A stretch of DNA of 64,000 bases from the NCBI RefSeq assembly GCF_041734735.1, contig NC_134891.1, forward strand, positions 14,497,578 to 14,561,577. Reading direction: 5' to 3'. The stretch is from Babylonia areolata. Lineage: Eukaryota; Mollusca; Gastropoda; Neogastropoda; Buccinidae. Every line of letters begins with the position of its first letter. The stretch's first letter is position 1. The position numbers were made by a program, and so were the translations under genes. Shown one piece after another: positions 42,840 to 55,394 of this stretch. The notes below the pieces were generated by a model that saw only the letters and a program-made list of their open reading frames with translations, had not been told where the DNA came from and made no database searches.

Positions 42840-45800
42840 CGAGTAGGCAGGCAGGCTTATCTGTCGGTGTGTGTCCTCATATGGGAGAAGAGGCCGATTC
42901 TGGATGCGCAGCACTTCCCACAGGTGTTTCAAAGGAAAACGTCTCCAGAAGTTGCGCCCTGCTTCCTTCGCTCATGCTTCTCCTTAATGGCCAGTGTTCT
43001 CTTGTTTTCAAACGTCCTTAAGCCACTAGAGCACAGCATCCTCCAGCGAGAGCGGTCAAGGGCATCAGTTTCCCAGGAAGCGATGTCTATGTCACAGGCT
43101 TTGAGGTTTGTCCTCAAAGTGTCCTTGAAGCGCTTGCAGGGTCTTCCAAATTTGCGGTGGCCTTCCTTCAGCTGGCCATACAAGAGCATGTTCGGGATCC
43201 TGCTGTCTGCCATGCGGACAACGTGTCCTGTCCAGCGTAGCCGACACTGGATCAGCAGGCTTTCGATGCTGGGCAGGACGCTCCTCTCTAGGACCTGGAG
43301 GTTGGAGACCCTGTCTTGCCACTTTATGCCGAGGATCTTTCATAGGCATCTCTGGTGAAACTGCTCAAGTTGTTGAATGTGACGGCGATACGTCGTCCAT
43401 GTTTCACAGCAGTACAACAAGGTGGTCAGCACAACAGCTCTGTGGGTTTTGATTTTGGTGCTGAGCCTGATGCCTTTGTTGTTCCACAGCCTGTTGCTGA
43501 GTCTGCCAAAGGCGGAGCTGGCCTTGGCGATGCGCAGCGTCACTTCTGCGTCAAGGGCTCCGTTGCTGCATTGGGTGCTGCCCAGGTAGCAAAACTTGTC
43601 AACTGACTTGATTTCTGTGTCATCGATCTTGATTGCAGGTGGGGGGTGGGGGGTGGGGGGGGGGGCGGGGGGTGGGGGAGGCACTGGCGTTCTGTGAGCT
43701 AGCTGGTTGGTACATGGACTCGGTCTTGCTGAGGCTGTTGGTGAGTCCAGAGCGCCTGCAGGAGGTTGAGAACCTGTCCACAATGAACGGCATGTCCTCA
43801 TGGGTGTGTGCAGCCAGCGCACAGTCATCAGCGAAGAGGAACTCTCTCAACAGTGTTTCAAACACCCTGGACCTGGCGTGGAGTCGCCGCAAGTTGAAAA
43901 GTTTGCCATCTGTGCGAAACTGGATGTAGATGCCCCGGTCACAGTCTTGGAAGGCGTCAATCAGCATGGCAGAGAAGAGAATGGAGAACAGTGTGGGTGC
44001 CAGGACGCAGCCCTGCTTCACTCCATTTACCACAGGGAACGGATCCGACATGTCAGTATTTTCCTGTACTCTCGCCTGCATGCCATCGTGGAATGACGCA
44101 ATCAGCTGGATTAGGCTCTCTGGGCAGCCGAACTTTAGGAGGATCTTCCACAGACCACGGCGGTTCACTGTGTCGAAGGCCTTAGTCAGGTCTACAAAGA
44201 CCATGTGGAGCTCCTTGTTCTGCTCACGGCACTTCTCTTGCATCTAGCGTATGGCAAACACCATGTCACATGTTCCCCTGCCTGAGCGGAAGCCGCACTG
44301 TGCTTCAGGGATGACTGTGTTGGAGGAGAGAGATTCCACGGTGGTTATCACAGGATGTTTTGTCTCCCTTCCGTTTGTAAATGTGGACAATAGAAGCATC
44401 CTTGAAATCCTGGGGGACCTCCCCTCTCTCCCAGATAGACTGGAACAGGGCGGTCAGCTTGTCTGTCAGCACCTCGCCTCATTACTTGTAGATGTCAGCC
44501 TCGATTCCATCCGCTCCTGATGCTTTTCCTGACTTTGTCAGCTTCAGGGCCTTCCGGGTCTCGGCCTTGGTGGGAGGGGCAGCTAGCGAGTAGTTGACTG
44601 GTAGCTGTGGGAGGGCTGCAATTACCTCGTCAGATATGGACGAGTCCCTGTTGAGGAAGGTGTTGAAGTGCTCTGCCCAGCGGGTGAGGATGTCTTTCTT
44701 GTCTGTCAGGAGGGTGGTCTGGACAAGGCTCGTACAGGGGTTGATCCTGTGACTCTCGGCCCATACACAGCTCGGAGACCATCATGGAAGGTTTTCATGT
44801 CGTGAGCGTCAGCAGCGGACTGAAGCTCTTCGGACTTTCTCTCCCACCAGGTGTTCTTCATCTCACACAGCCTCTTCTGTACGAGTTGCCTGGTTTGCAA
44901 GAACTGGTCCTTCTTCCTCTGGCAGTCTTTATCGGAAATGTGATCCTGATGCCGTATATGTGGTGTGTCCAGGAGCTTGGAGATTCCAGAGTCGTTCTCG
45001 TCAAACCAGTCTTTGTGGCTCCTCTGTACAAAGCCGAGTGTGTCAGCTGCTGCTGTGTACACAGCATCTCTAAAGGTGCTCCATACCTCTGCTACATCAG
45101 TCGATGCAGGAATTTCTTGGAGAGCTGCTTGGATTGGCCGCTGTAGCACGTCCTTGATGATAGTGAGGTGGTGGATGTTCAGCTTCCAGGTGGTTTCTCC
45201 CTGGCTGGTTGGAGCTTGCATGCAAGTCTGATGTTCATCTTGCTGCGCACCAGGCGATGGTCCGACCAACAGACTGCTCCTCTCATGCAGCGTGCGTGTA
45301 ATGGAAACATCACCTCTGTCCCTCTGCCGGACAATCACGTAGTCCAGCATGTGCCACTGCTTAGAGCGGGGGTGTATCCATGTGTTCTTGTACTTGTCCG
45401 CTTGTTGGAAGAGGGTGTTGGTGATGGTCAGTCCATGCTGCGAGCAGTCCGTTGGAGTTGCACTTGCCAGTGCCGTGCTGTCCTAGGACTTTTGGCCACA
45501 AAGAGAAGTCCATGCCAACGCGGGCATTGAAATCCCCAAGGATGATCAGCCTGTCCTTTATGTCTACTACTGAAATGGTGCGGCTGAGCTCCTCATAGGA
45601 AGCTTTTTTGATGTCATCAGGGTTGGTCATCGTCGGGGCAGAGCAGCTGATGACTGTGGAGAAGCGATCCTCGGACAGCTTCAGATGCAGGGTCATCAGC
45701 CTATCATTTATCCCACGTGGAAGGCTGTCAAACTGTCGTGCAAGTTTGGTTCGTATGGCAAAGCCCACGCCTGAGGTTCTTGGGGTGCCATCTGGCTTCC

Positions 45801-46567
45801 CAATGCAGTAGAAGGTGTAGCCCCCTCCAACTTCCTCCAGCTGGGTTTCACAGGCAAACCTGGTTTAGCTCAGGGCTGCTATGTCCACCTAGTAGCGATC
45901 AAGCATTCTAGCAATGAGCGCTGTGCGCCTTTCTGGTCTGTCGTCTCTGTCCAAGAGGGTGCGAACATTCCAGGCATCCAGAGTCAGGGCATGACTCCTG
46001 GTTCTTTTCTTCTGTTGTTTTCGACCGCTAGAGTTGGATGTACAAGTAGGTGTGGTTTCCTACTAGGTACTAGGTGAGACAGGCTTTGTTTAGGGATCCT
46101 TTTATCTGCCCTTCCCCATGTGGGGAGAGCAGTGCTGTCCCTAAAAAGGGCTGCTCTGACACTGGGAGGATACGGGCGCCACATCTGCCCCAGACTACGG
46201 CGGACGACCATCACCCCACAGCCGCCTGCGTGCAGAGTCGTGACTAGGAACTGCCAGCAGCATCCTCTGCCTGTCCCCATTACCACTTCTCCATCGCCGC
46301 AGGGCTTGGGAAAGCTGGGTGTTGAAGGGCTAGCTCGTCGTTCCGACATTAGCCTGGTTGCCTGACCAGCACAGGTGACTTTTTTTTAGTGAAGAGGAGT
46401 TGTGCAGTCCCTTACCCACTCTCTCGCCTACCAACGCTCACAGTCCCACAGGTGCAGATACTGCCACGTGTAGGACGGCCTCGGCAGGTGCAGGTTTTTT
46501 CTTCGGAGTTCCGTCTCCTAGGAGGACTTCTAGCCAAGGATAAGAGCTCCCCCTGCCCTTTGGTCAT
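42840..46567 (-). mobile_element. RTE-like LINE, copy 3, main part
   Basis: Read right to left. 5' untranslated part at about 46567-45990. Endonuclease from about 45980: VGFAIRTKLARQFDSLPRGI, LIILGDFNARVGMDF, then LDYVIVRQRDR at 45350. Reverse transcriptase: VFVDLTKAFDTV, GVKQGCVLAPTLFSI and FLFADDCALAAH (44243-43620), YLGSTQCSNGALDAEV, RWTGHVVRMADSRIP. The C-terminal finger at 42840-42920 reads NTCGKCCASRIGLFSHMRTH; its expected first Cys codon is TGA. A C-rich (minus strand) expansion at 43637-43682 adds a Pro-rich tract inside the frame. Other breaks include a TGA after FHQRCL at about 43338. The element continues at 51549 beyond the LTR element inserted in it. Confidence 0.8.
46563..46567. 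repeat. Target-site duplication GTCAT, left
   Basis: GTCAT directly precedes the LTR that begins at 46568 and recurs at 51544-51548 after the other LTR. Confidence 0.9.
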
Positions 46568-46769
46568 TGTGACGTGTGCCGAGTATTTTGAGTCGGACAA
46601 ACAACACTAGAACACTGGCAATGAAGTTTTCTTTTAACTATAATTAACACAGCTTGTAACAAAACACAACCAGCAGACCGTTGAACTGACTCTCGAAACG
46701 CGATCTCGCATGTGAGACTCGAAAGCGAAAGGACGACTCGTGTCGTCTGCAATGTGACATCATCTTACA
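46568..46769 (-). repeat. 3' LTR of the Ty3-type element
   Basis: 202 bp, TGTGACG to CTTACA on the plus strand. It matches the other LTR except for about two positions. Confidence 0.92.
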
Positions 46770-49700
46770 TCTACCTCCTTTTAAATGGACATAAAGCACG
46801 TTCGATGTGTGCTAGTAAATTATCTTTTAAAGTCTTTGGAAATAACCGAGGGGGAGACTTAAATCAATAAAATTAGCTCATGCATCAAAATTGAGCAATG
46901 TCATTTTCTTTTCTGTTTTTCCCTTCCTTTCTTCTTGATTGTCTTTCTGTTATAAATAAAAGGAAATACAGTTACTGAGTTAGAGTAACTTCATGCATAG
47001 TACAGGTGCAGGAACTGTCTCAGTATCTGTAGCGGGCAGGAATGTTGACAGCACGTCCACTCCGCGTTGTCCGGACTGGCATTGCTGCTGGATGGGAATC
47101 AGGTTGACTTTGTCTCTAGGTGTCAGCCTGAGGTTGTCCTGGAGGTTCTGGGTTGTCTTGGGAACTTGGAACATCAGGACTGGGACTGTCATCAGGCGGC
47201 TCAGCAACAGGAGTTCTGGGAGTGTCAACAGCTGTTCCACTGAGGCCACTAGGGGGAAACATAGATGATGACAGACGAAGGTGTTTTCTGTTTCGTCTGT
47301 ACTGGCTGCCAGAAGAAGTCTGTATAACGTATGAACGTTCAGCAACTTGGTTCAGGACTGTTGCAGGGTTAGATCACTTTTGCTCATGATCTAACTTCTG
47401 GAGGACGACATCGCCTGGACGAAGTTCTGGCAAGACTTGAGTTCCATAGCTTTTGTCGAAGTGTCTTTTGTTGTTTCTCTTTGCCCTAGCATCATTCTCA
47501 ATGACAGTGCTCTTCTTGAACAGTTTTGGTTCAAGGTTGGATCGAAGAGTTGGGAGTGTTGTACGTAGACGTCGACCCATGGCCAACTCTGCTGGACTCA
47601 CTCCTGTCGGTGCTGTTGCTGTGGCACGGTATGAGAGTAGAGCTAGGAATGGATCCTCTTGTCGCAGAATGTGTTTGGCAATCTGCACTGCTCTCTCTGC
47701 CTCTCCGTTTGCTTGTGGAAAATATGGACTGCTGGTAGCATGTGTAAAATTCCACGACTCTGCAAAACCTTTGAACTCAGTTGATATGAACTGTCGGCCA
47801 TTGTCTGTCACAATCAGTTCTGGGATCCCGTGATGGGCAAAGATGTTTTTCATGCTCCCAATGACACTTGCTGTGGTGATATCTGGGAGATGTGAAATCT
47901 CAAGGTATCTTGAAAAATAGTCCATAAGTACTAGAAATTGTTTGCCCTTGTGTTCACATAAATCTGCTCCCACCATCTAGAATGGATACTCTGGTAGTGA
48001 AGTTGGAATCAGAGGTTCTCTCTTTTGGGTGGGTTTCTTTTCTTCACAGTGCCTACAGGTCTGAATTTTCTTCACAATGTCTTGACTGATACCAGGCCAC
48101 CACACTGAAGAGCTGGCTCGTTCGCGACATTTTGTAATACCTTGATGTCCTGCATGAATGATTTCCAGAATCTTTTCTCATTGATGTCGGGATAACAATT
48201 CTGTTGCCCTTGATGAGTAGACCTTTGTGTGTGCTTAATTCGTTTCTTATAGCAAACAGCTCATGTAGGTCTGGACTGACCTGACTCTTGTAGATGGGCC
48301 ATCCTTTCTCTGTGTATTTAAGTGCTTTTTTGAGGACTCGATCTTCAGAAGTCTTGGACGCAATTTCTTCAAGACACTTGTCTGAAGCTGGCCATGATGA
48401 TCGAACACAGTCGAGGTGAGCCTCAACATCGTCCATCATCTGGTAGATTCGCTGACTTTTCCTTCCTTTGTCTGTCTGTGGGCTTCTTGAAAGCATATCA
48501 GCAACCACTAGCAATTTTCCAGGAGAGTACTTTGCTTTTGGATTGGAGCGCATCAGTCTTATGAGCAGTCTCTGACATTGTAGAGGAGCATCATGAAGAT
48601 CTTTTGTGTTGATTAGTGGAATCAGGGGTTTGTGATCAGTTTCAAGTTGAAACGACTCAAGTCCAACCAAATATTTTTCAAACTTTTCGCATGCCCAGAC
48701 AGCCGCAAGGCACTCTTTCTCGATTTGAGCGTAACCACGCTCCGCTGTTGTCAGTGTCCTTGAGCAGAAGGCTATCGGCTTCATGATCCCATTGTGCTCT
48801 TGAAGAAGGACTCCACCAAGTCCGTAACTGCTAGCGTCTGAACTAACAGTTGTTGGTTTCATCAAGTCAAAGAACGCAAGTGTAGGCTCTTGTGACAACT
48901 GTTCTTTCACTTTGCAAAATGCTGTAGACTGTGGCTCATCCCATGACCATTCTCTGCCATTCTCAAGCAGCTGACTCATTGGTTGAAGTGTCGTAGACAA
49001 ATTTGGGATGTAGCGGCCCAAAAAGTTGATCATTCCAAGAATTCTCTTCAATTCAGTGACATTCTGTGGGTCAGGCATGTTCTGGCTAGATCAGGTCTCA
49101 CGCCCTCTTCACTGATACGATGTCCTAGGTACTCAATCTCCCTTTTCCGTAGCTCTGCTTTCTCTTTGTTGAGTTTCAGTCCAACTGATTCAAGTTTCTT
49201 GAGTACGCTGCTGCCAAGATGCTTCTCATGGGAGACGTCGTCTTCACTGTATAATAGAATGTCATCAAAGTAACAGATGACGTTTTCTTCACCTGCCAAA
49301 ATTTCCTCCATAGTCCTCTGAAAGATTTCTGGGGCCGATGAGATTCCGAATGGCAGTCTCTTGTAGTAGTATCGACCACAGGGTGTGATGAACGTGGTCA
49401 GCTTTGCAGTCTTTTCATCCAGTGGTAGCTGCCAGAAACCCGACGTTGCATCAAGTTTGCTAAAGATTTTAGCTTTGTTCAGTTTGTGTAGAACATCATC
49501 CAGGGTTGGAAGCATGTATCTCTCACGTTTGACGGCTTCATTTAACTCTCTCCATACGAACGGCGAAAGAGACGACGTTAACAGCATTTCACCCCAATTA
49601 CCATCATCAAAATATTGCAAGCGGAAGGCTCTTATACTAGAATCCCACAATTCTGGCGACAGAAGCTAAAGGTTGGTTCATTCAGACACCCACTGGACAT

Positions 49701-51341
49701 CCGAGGGGTCTGTATAGAGGAGAAGAGAGGACTGGCCGTACTGAGTGAGTTAAACGTTTGAAATCAGTACAGATTCTTACATTGCCATTCTTCTTCAAGA
49801 CTGGTACCATGGGTGCACACCAATCAGTAGCTTCTGTGATTTCTTCAATGATGCCATTTTTCTTCATCCGTCCCAGTTCTGTCTTCACCTTCTCAATGAG
49901 AGGTATAGGAACTCTGCGTGCTGTGCCTAAACTGTAGGGCTCTGCATTTTCTTTCAACTGTATTTTCACTGGTTTGCACTTGACTGGTTGGTCATCAAGG
50001 TCTCCGAAAACTGATGATCTGACGTTGTCTAACTTTTCCGTTCTCTTGACAAGTCCAAGACCACAAGCTGCATTGCGACTAAGAAGATTGTCAGTATCTG
50101 CATCCACAACAAATATGCACAAATCAAAGTTCGCAATATCACCATGCATCACTGATGTCATAAACTGACCATGGCATTTCATTATACCACCCGGTGATTT
50201 CAGTGTTGCTTTACTGGGATTGAGAGAGGGTCTGGGGTAAAGCTTGTTGTACTGGGCCAAGGACATGACAGAAACATCTGCTCCTGTATCAATTTTAAAC
50301 TGACAGTTTTTTCCACAAATATTCAATTGTGTGTGCCATGGAGGTTCATTTGAATCAACAGAGCCAAGAAAATATGTAGCAGTATCTTCAACAGAGGCAA
50401 CATTGTGGTTGCGGCTGCGGCAACAAACTGAGAAATGGTTTGGCTTACCACAGCTGCGGCATGTCTTTCCCCGTGCTGGGCAGTCTAGGTCTTTTATGTG
50501 AGAGTCTCTACCACACCTGTCACACTTGGGATGATGTCCACCTCCACCATGTCCACATTGAGTAGAGTGTCGACCACCACGAGCACCACGACATCTGCCA
50601 CGATGTTCATTGTGGAAAGAATCACGACCAGCATGTCGATGACCACCAGCGTTGCCATGGGGATTGCCCTGGTAACCACCTGAATGACCACCTCTGGAGT
50701 TGTCCCGGACTGCATCTACTGCTGAAGCACGTTGTTCTAACATCTGCGCCTTGACTTGTTCATGTTGACGGGAAATTTCTATTGCACGCTTCAAAGTTAG
50801 ATCTGGTTGCAACTGTAGTTTTTCTGAGAGTTGTCTGTCTGTCAAGCCAACAACCAGTCTGTCACGTATAGCTGACTCTTTATCTGGAAACTCTGCATGT
50901 TCAGCAAGGTCATACAGTACTCGTATGTATGTTTCAACATTCTCATCAGAACGCTGACAACGTTGGTGAAAAAAATAGCTCGCTCATGAATAACATTCAC
51001 TCTCGGGTTGAAATGTTCGTCAAACATACGAATGACGTCATCGAATGTCGTGTCTGCTTCATTTGGTAGTGGATCTTGTCCGTCACGATGTCCAGAATGA
51101 ATAGTAAAAGTACTGTAAATCTTTTCTGCATCTGCACCCATGCTATAAATTAATGAACTGGTCTGCACATCAAATGTTTCTCTCATCAACTTGGTTGCTG
51201 TTCTGTATCGTAAGAACCTTTGACGCCATGTGGGCCATTGCTCTGGTTTGCTAAAATCAAAGTCAGTCGGAGGCTTGAAAGACATAATTTCTTGCACTTA
51301 TCTTTTAACTTCTGACTAATTCCGTTGACCGCTGCCACCAA

Positions 51342-51543
51342 TGTGACGTGTGCCGAGTATTTTGAGTCGGACAAACAACACTAGAACACTGGCAACGAAG
51401 TTTTCTTTTAACTATAATTAACACAGCTTGTAACAAAACACAACCAGCAGACCGTTGAACTGACTCTCGAAACGCGATCTCGCATGCGAGACTCGAAAGC
51501 GAAAGGACGACTCGTGTCGTCTGCAATGTGACATCATCTTACA
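51342..51543 (-). repeat. 5' LTR of the Ty3-type element
   Basis: 202 bp, same ends as the 46568-46769 copy. It is followed by GTCAT at 51544-51548. Confidence 0.92.
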
Positions 51544-51548
51544 GTCAT

Positions 51549-51690
51549 CCTCTTCCACCTTCACAGCCATTGGGAAAGGTTTCCTCCTCCGCCTGGTCCG
51601 TCATTAGGAGACTTCACATGTGGCAGGTAGTACTGGGTTACATGGTACCAGTAGCAAGAGCTATGCCCCTGAGCTGATAGACGGTTATTG
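51549..51690 (-). mobile_element. RTE-like LINE, copy 3, 5' end beyond the LTR element
   Basis: This short segment continues the 5' untranslated region broken at 46567. It resembles 14331-14480 of copy 1, including GG-TTAC...GGTACCAGTAGCA. The LINE end is approximate. Confidence 0.6.
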
Positions 51691-52740
51691 TATAGGCGTT
51701 TTCAAAGAAGATGTGTTTTCAGACTAGTTTTAAAAGTTTGAAATGAGGGAGAGTGGCGATGATCTTGAGGTAAACTGTTCCATACAGATGGAGCTCAATG
51801 AGAAAATGCATTGGGTTTTAACACAGGGAGCGAGTAGGTGGGTTTTAATGGCTTCTCTACTGAGGGGCAGCACACGAAATGGAGTTGAAGGTAAGAGTTG
51901 CAACTTTATACTGAATGCGCGCAGAAACTGGTAACCAATGAAGGCAATGCAGAAAATATATGATATTATCAGGTTTTTTTGGTTCTAAAAATTAACCTTG
52001 CTGCTGCGTTTTGAACTTTCTGGAGTTTATGTATTAAGTATTGAGGACAACCAATGAGGAGTGAGTCACAATAATCAAGTCTGGACAGGACAAGAGAGCA
52101 CACCAGACTGAGTTTGTGTTGCCTGAATAGTAAGGAGATGTCGCATGGAACTGATCTTTCGAATCTGAAAGTATGCCGCCTTGCAAAGATTGTTTAAGTA
52201 TTTCTTCATTGAAAGGTTTGAATCAAACGTCACACCCAGATTTTTCACTGAAGATACAAAGTCTACATCTTAATCTCCAATTTTAAGAGAGGAAGATAAA
52301 GTGATGTTTATAGACAAGTGATGTTTATAGACAGTCTGCTTGAAGAAATAATGATAGCTTCAGTTTTACTATCATTTAGTTGCTTGTTTTGATTCATCCA
52401 TGCCTTAACGTCAGCAATACACTGTTGAAGTGCCCCAATGGAAGAGTCAAGATCGGCAAATGTCGTTTCTTTAAGAGCTGGTTATCGTCAGCAAAGGCAT
52501 GATGATTTACAGAATGGTTTTTGATCACATCGAAAAGTGGTTGAGTATAAAGAATAAACAGCACTGGTCCAAGTAAAGATCCTTGCGGAACGCCATATAT
52601 AACTTATGGTGGGAAAGATTGATGGTCATTTGCCGTGACTGTTTCTGTTCTGTTTCAAAAGTAGGATTGGAACCATGAAAGTGCGGAGCCTTCATCGTCA
52701 ATGAAGAAAAAGAAATGTCCCAAGTCCTGTGGCCTTTCAT
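51690..52740 (-). mobile_element. L2/CR1-like LINE, old 3' part
   Basis: Read right to left the frames give DDEGSALSWFQSYF near 52680, [20 protein letters not shown] near 52400, [20 protein letters not shown] near 52070, [15 protein letters not shown] near 52000, and SVWNSLPQD-HRHSPSFQTFK near 51760. The order is that of an L2/CR1 reverse transcriptase from its middle to its C-terminus. Many stops and shifts occur. A 19-bp direct repeat AGTGATGTTTATAGACA lies at about 52297-52335. Confidence 0.75.
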
Positions 52741-52759
52741 GCCCTGCTCTCATGATGAC

Positions 52760-53000
52760 CTCAGACACAGACACACACTCTCGAGCGCGCGCGTACACAC
52801 ACACGCACATACATATTGATCTAGATCTGTAGTGTGATCGAAAAACAATAAAATGCCGGTCGACAGTGACACCCACATGTACACACACACACACACACAC
52901 TCTCTCTCTCTCTCTCTCTTTCTCTCCCTCTCTCACGGAAACACACATACACGCTCACACGCGCGCTCACACATGCACACACACACACACTCACATACGC
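52760..53000. repeat. (CA)n, (TC)n and CGCG microsatellite cluster
   Basis: (CA)-rich at 52765-52812, (AC)n at 52879-52900 followed by (TC)n at 52899-52930, then CA-rich to 52991. Confidence 0.9.
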
Positions 53001-53817
53001 TTTACGAATACTCATTTCTGTTGAAAAGCAGAACATATTGTTTGGATCGATGTATGTAAATCATAGTAGGCCTACTTGTAACACTAAATAAGAGCTCGCT
53101 CAGTCAACCACACAGTGGATGAGATGTTTGATGAAGCGAGTTAAACATCGAGGATTTTACTGACCTGAGTAAGAAAGATGCTGCGTCAAACTAACTGCCT
53201 CCAAAGCCCACAATATTAGCAAACTATTTCTACCGCCTGAAGAGAGTGAATAAACAGCGGAGTTGTTATACACAGAACTGTAAAAACAAAAAACAAACAA
53301 AAAATCCCACCAAAAATAGTACGCGATATTCTGCATATCCGGAACAGTTCCATTTCATTTTACATAGGTTATTTCGTGACGTCAGTCAGCCGTGGCACGC
53401 ATGCTTGTATGTTTATTATAACAACCTGCCGCCCCTTCGTGTCAACTAAATGGACTTATCAACTGCGACAGCTATTTTTAGACAGAGGCCGCGAACAGCC
53501 AAAACACCCTTCAGCCTGACCTCCGAACGATATGAAAAACAGACATAACAAATATCATATTACTGTTAAAAAACTTAATGTCTCTTTCAAAGCTAGCCAT
53601 TGCGTTTTTTACAGACTTCCACGCTTGGACTATTGTAGCCAAATTTTGACATGTGAACATTGCAGTAATGACAGAAGAAATGTGTAACACAAATTAGCTT
53701 CAAGACTGGCGTAGCGTTTTCGTTTTGAATACACTATGCAGAATATACAGACAATACAGAACAAATACATTGCTGCCTCGCTGAATGAAAAGAACAATTT
53801 GGCCAAGAGAGTAATTA
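53001..53817. other. Non-coding stretch, nothing recognised
   Basis: No gene or repeat end identified. Confidence 0.4.
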
Positions 53818-54071
53818 AGGTATTAGAGAACAGTTTAGAGAAGTAGCTTTCTCCAACTAAAAGGTACATAACTTCAAACCAATGCTAACAGTTCTACCAA
53901 TGAAGCTAGTGCACAAGTGAATAAAAGGTATATGGGAACAAACCCAAACACGTCCTTTATTTTTTATATTCCTGAATGCAAACTGCATTGGTAGCATAAA
54001 CAGGATTGACTTCGAGTTATGTGCCTTTTAAATAGAGAGAGTTACTTCTCTTCCTTGTTATATAATACTTC
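53818..54071. mobile_element. Short element with terminal inverted repeats (MITE-like)
   Basis: 53818-53875 is an imperfect reverse complement of 54008-54071. Shared blocks read GAAGTTATGTACCTTTTA and CTACTTCTCT on one arm and CGAGTTATGTGCCTTTTA and TTACTTCTCT on the other. A related piece lies at 37800-37925. No protein is encoded. The family and target site are not clear. Confidence 0.55.
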
Positions 54072-54579
54072 TCTTTGCTGTTGTTTTATTGCTACATATG
54101 CACGTTATCATCGAAATCAGCATTCTACAAGTGGTGTATATGCATGTATAAAATACATCGATTTTTAGCAAATCTGCATCGCCCTCACAGCTGTTGTACA
54201 CAGGGATTGCATATCATTATTTTGGATGACGTACATACAACAGAATAAGGTGTGAACTATTGTTGCCGGTGCATATCCAATGTTATTATTTTATTTATTT
54301 GTTTTTATGCTGTCCTCCTCACCATATCACACTCCCTGCCTCCCTCTGTCTCTCCCTCTCTCTCTCATTATCCCTTCAAGTTGCCTGCAGAAACACTGGT
54401 AGCATTACAAGACCGTATGTAACATTGTCTTCTTTTCGTGTCCACTGAAAGCATCCTACTCATTCCATTATTTTGCAGTTCGCCATTTTAGGATATTGTT
54501 TGTCACTAAAATATTGTGGTAACATTTTAATCTAATTTGAAACATTTAACCGTGAGTTTATCTGGCGCAGTCTACATCA
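54072..54579. other. Non-coding stretch, nothing recognised
   Basis: AT-rich, with a CT-rich run at 54335-54366. No gene. Confidence 0.4.
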
Positions 54580-55394
54580 CTGGATGGTTATTCCTTGTTG
54601 TCACCTGGATGGTTATTCCTTGTTGTCACCTGGATGGTTATTCCTTGTTGTCACCTGAATGGTTATTCCTTGTTGTCATCTGGATGGTTATTCCTTGTTG
54701 TCATCCGGATGGTTATTCCTTGTTGTCATCTGGATGGTTATTCCTTGTTGTCACCTGAATGGTTATTCCTTGTTGTCATCTGGATGGTTATTCCTTGGTT
54801 ATTCCTTGTTGTCACCTGAATGGTTATTCCTTGTTGTCATCTGGATGGTTATTCCTTGTTGTCATCCGGATGGTTATTCCTTGTTGTCATCTGGATGGTT
54901 ATTCCTTGTTGTCACCTGAATGGTTATTCCTTGTTGTCACCTGAATGGTTATTCCTTGTTGTCACCTGAATGGTTATTCCTTGTTGTCACCTGAATGGTT
55001 ATTCCTTGTTGTCATCTGGATGGTTATTCCTTGTTGTCACCTGAATGGTTATTCCTTGTTGTCATCTGGATGGTTATTCCTTGTTGTCACCTGAATGGTT
55101 ATTCCTTGTTGTCATCTGGATGGTTATTCCTTGTTGTCACCTGAATGGTTATTCCTTGTTGTCACCTGAATGGTTATTCCTTGTTGTCATCCGGATGGTT
55201 ATTCCTTGTTGTCACCTGAATGGTTATTCCTTGTTGTCATCTGATGGTTATTCCTTGTTGTCACCTGAATGGTTATTCCTTGTTGTCATCTGAATGGTTA
55301 TTCCTTGTTGTCACCTGAATGGTTATTCCTTGTTGTCATCTGGATGGTTATTCCTTGTTGTCATCTGGATGGTTATTCCTTGTTGTCACCTGAA
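54580..55394. repeat. 25-bp minisatellite, about 32 units
   Basis: Unit of type GGATGGTTATTCCTTG then TTGTCACCT. The variable positions are mainly CTGGATGG, CTGAATGG and CCGGATGG. One unit is fused at about 54790-54805 and one has lost a base at about 55242. Because 25 is not a multiple of 3, all frames cycle through the same three peptides, so the open frames here are artefacts. Confidence 0.95.

Larger units (their letters stand above)
46568..51543 (-). mobile_element. Ty3-type LTR retrotransposon (fossil, complete parts, broken)
   Basis: An element of 4976 bp on the minus strand, inserted in LINE copy 3. It has two 202-bp LTRs with TG...CA ends and a GTCAT target duplication. Next to the 5' LTR is a primer-binding site TGGTGGCAGCGG, complementary to a tRNA 3' end; next to the 3' LTR is a purine tract AAAAGGAGGTAGA. 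Parts in order: gag with two zinc knuckles (about 51.3-50.4 kb), protease with IDTGAD (about 50.3 kb), reverse transcriptase with YFDD (about 49.9-49.1 kb), RNase H (about 48.9-48.5 kb) and integrase with an HHCC-type start and catalytic core (about 48.2-47.4 kb). The order RT-RNase H-integrase defines Ty3 (Gypsy); similarity to Mag/K02A2.6-like members is from memory. It is broken, with at least four interruptions. The LTRs differ at about two sites, so it is young. Confidence 0.9.

Noticed and set aside
54580-55394. CRISPR array
   Set aside because: The units are directly adjacent with no unique spacers, and the context is eukaryotic. The same holds for 30432-36094.
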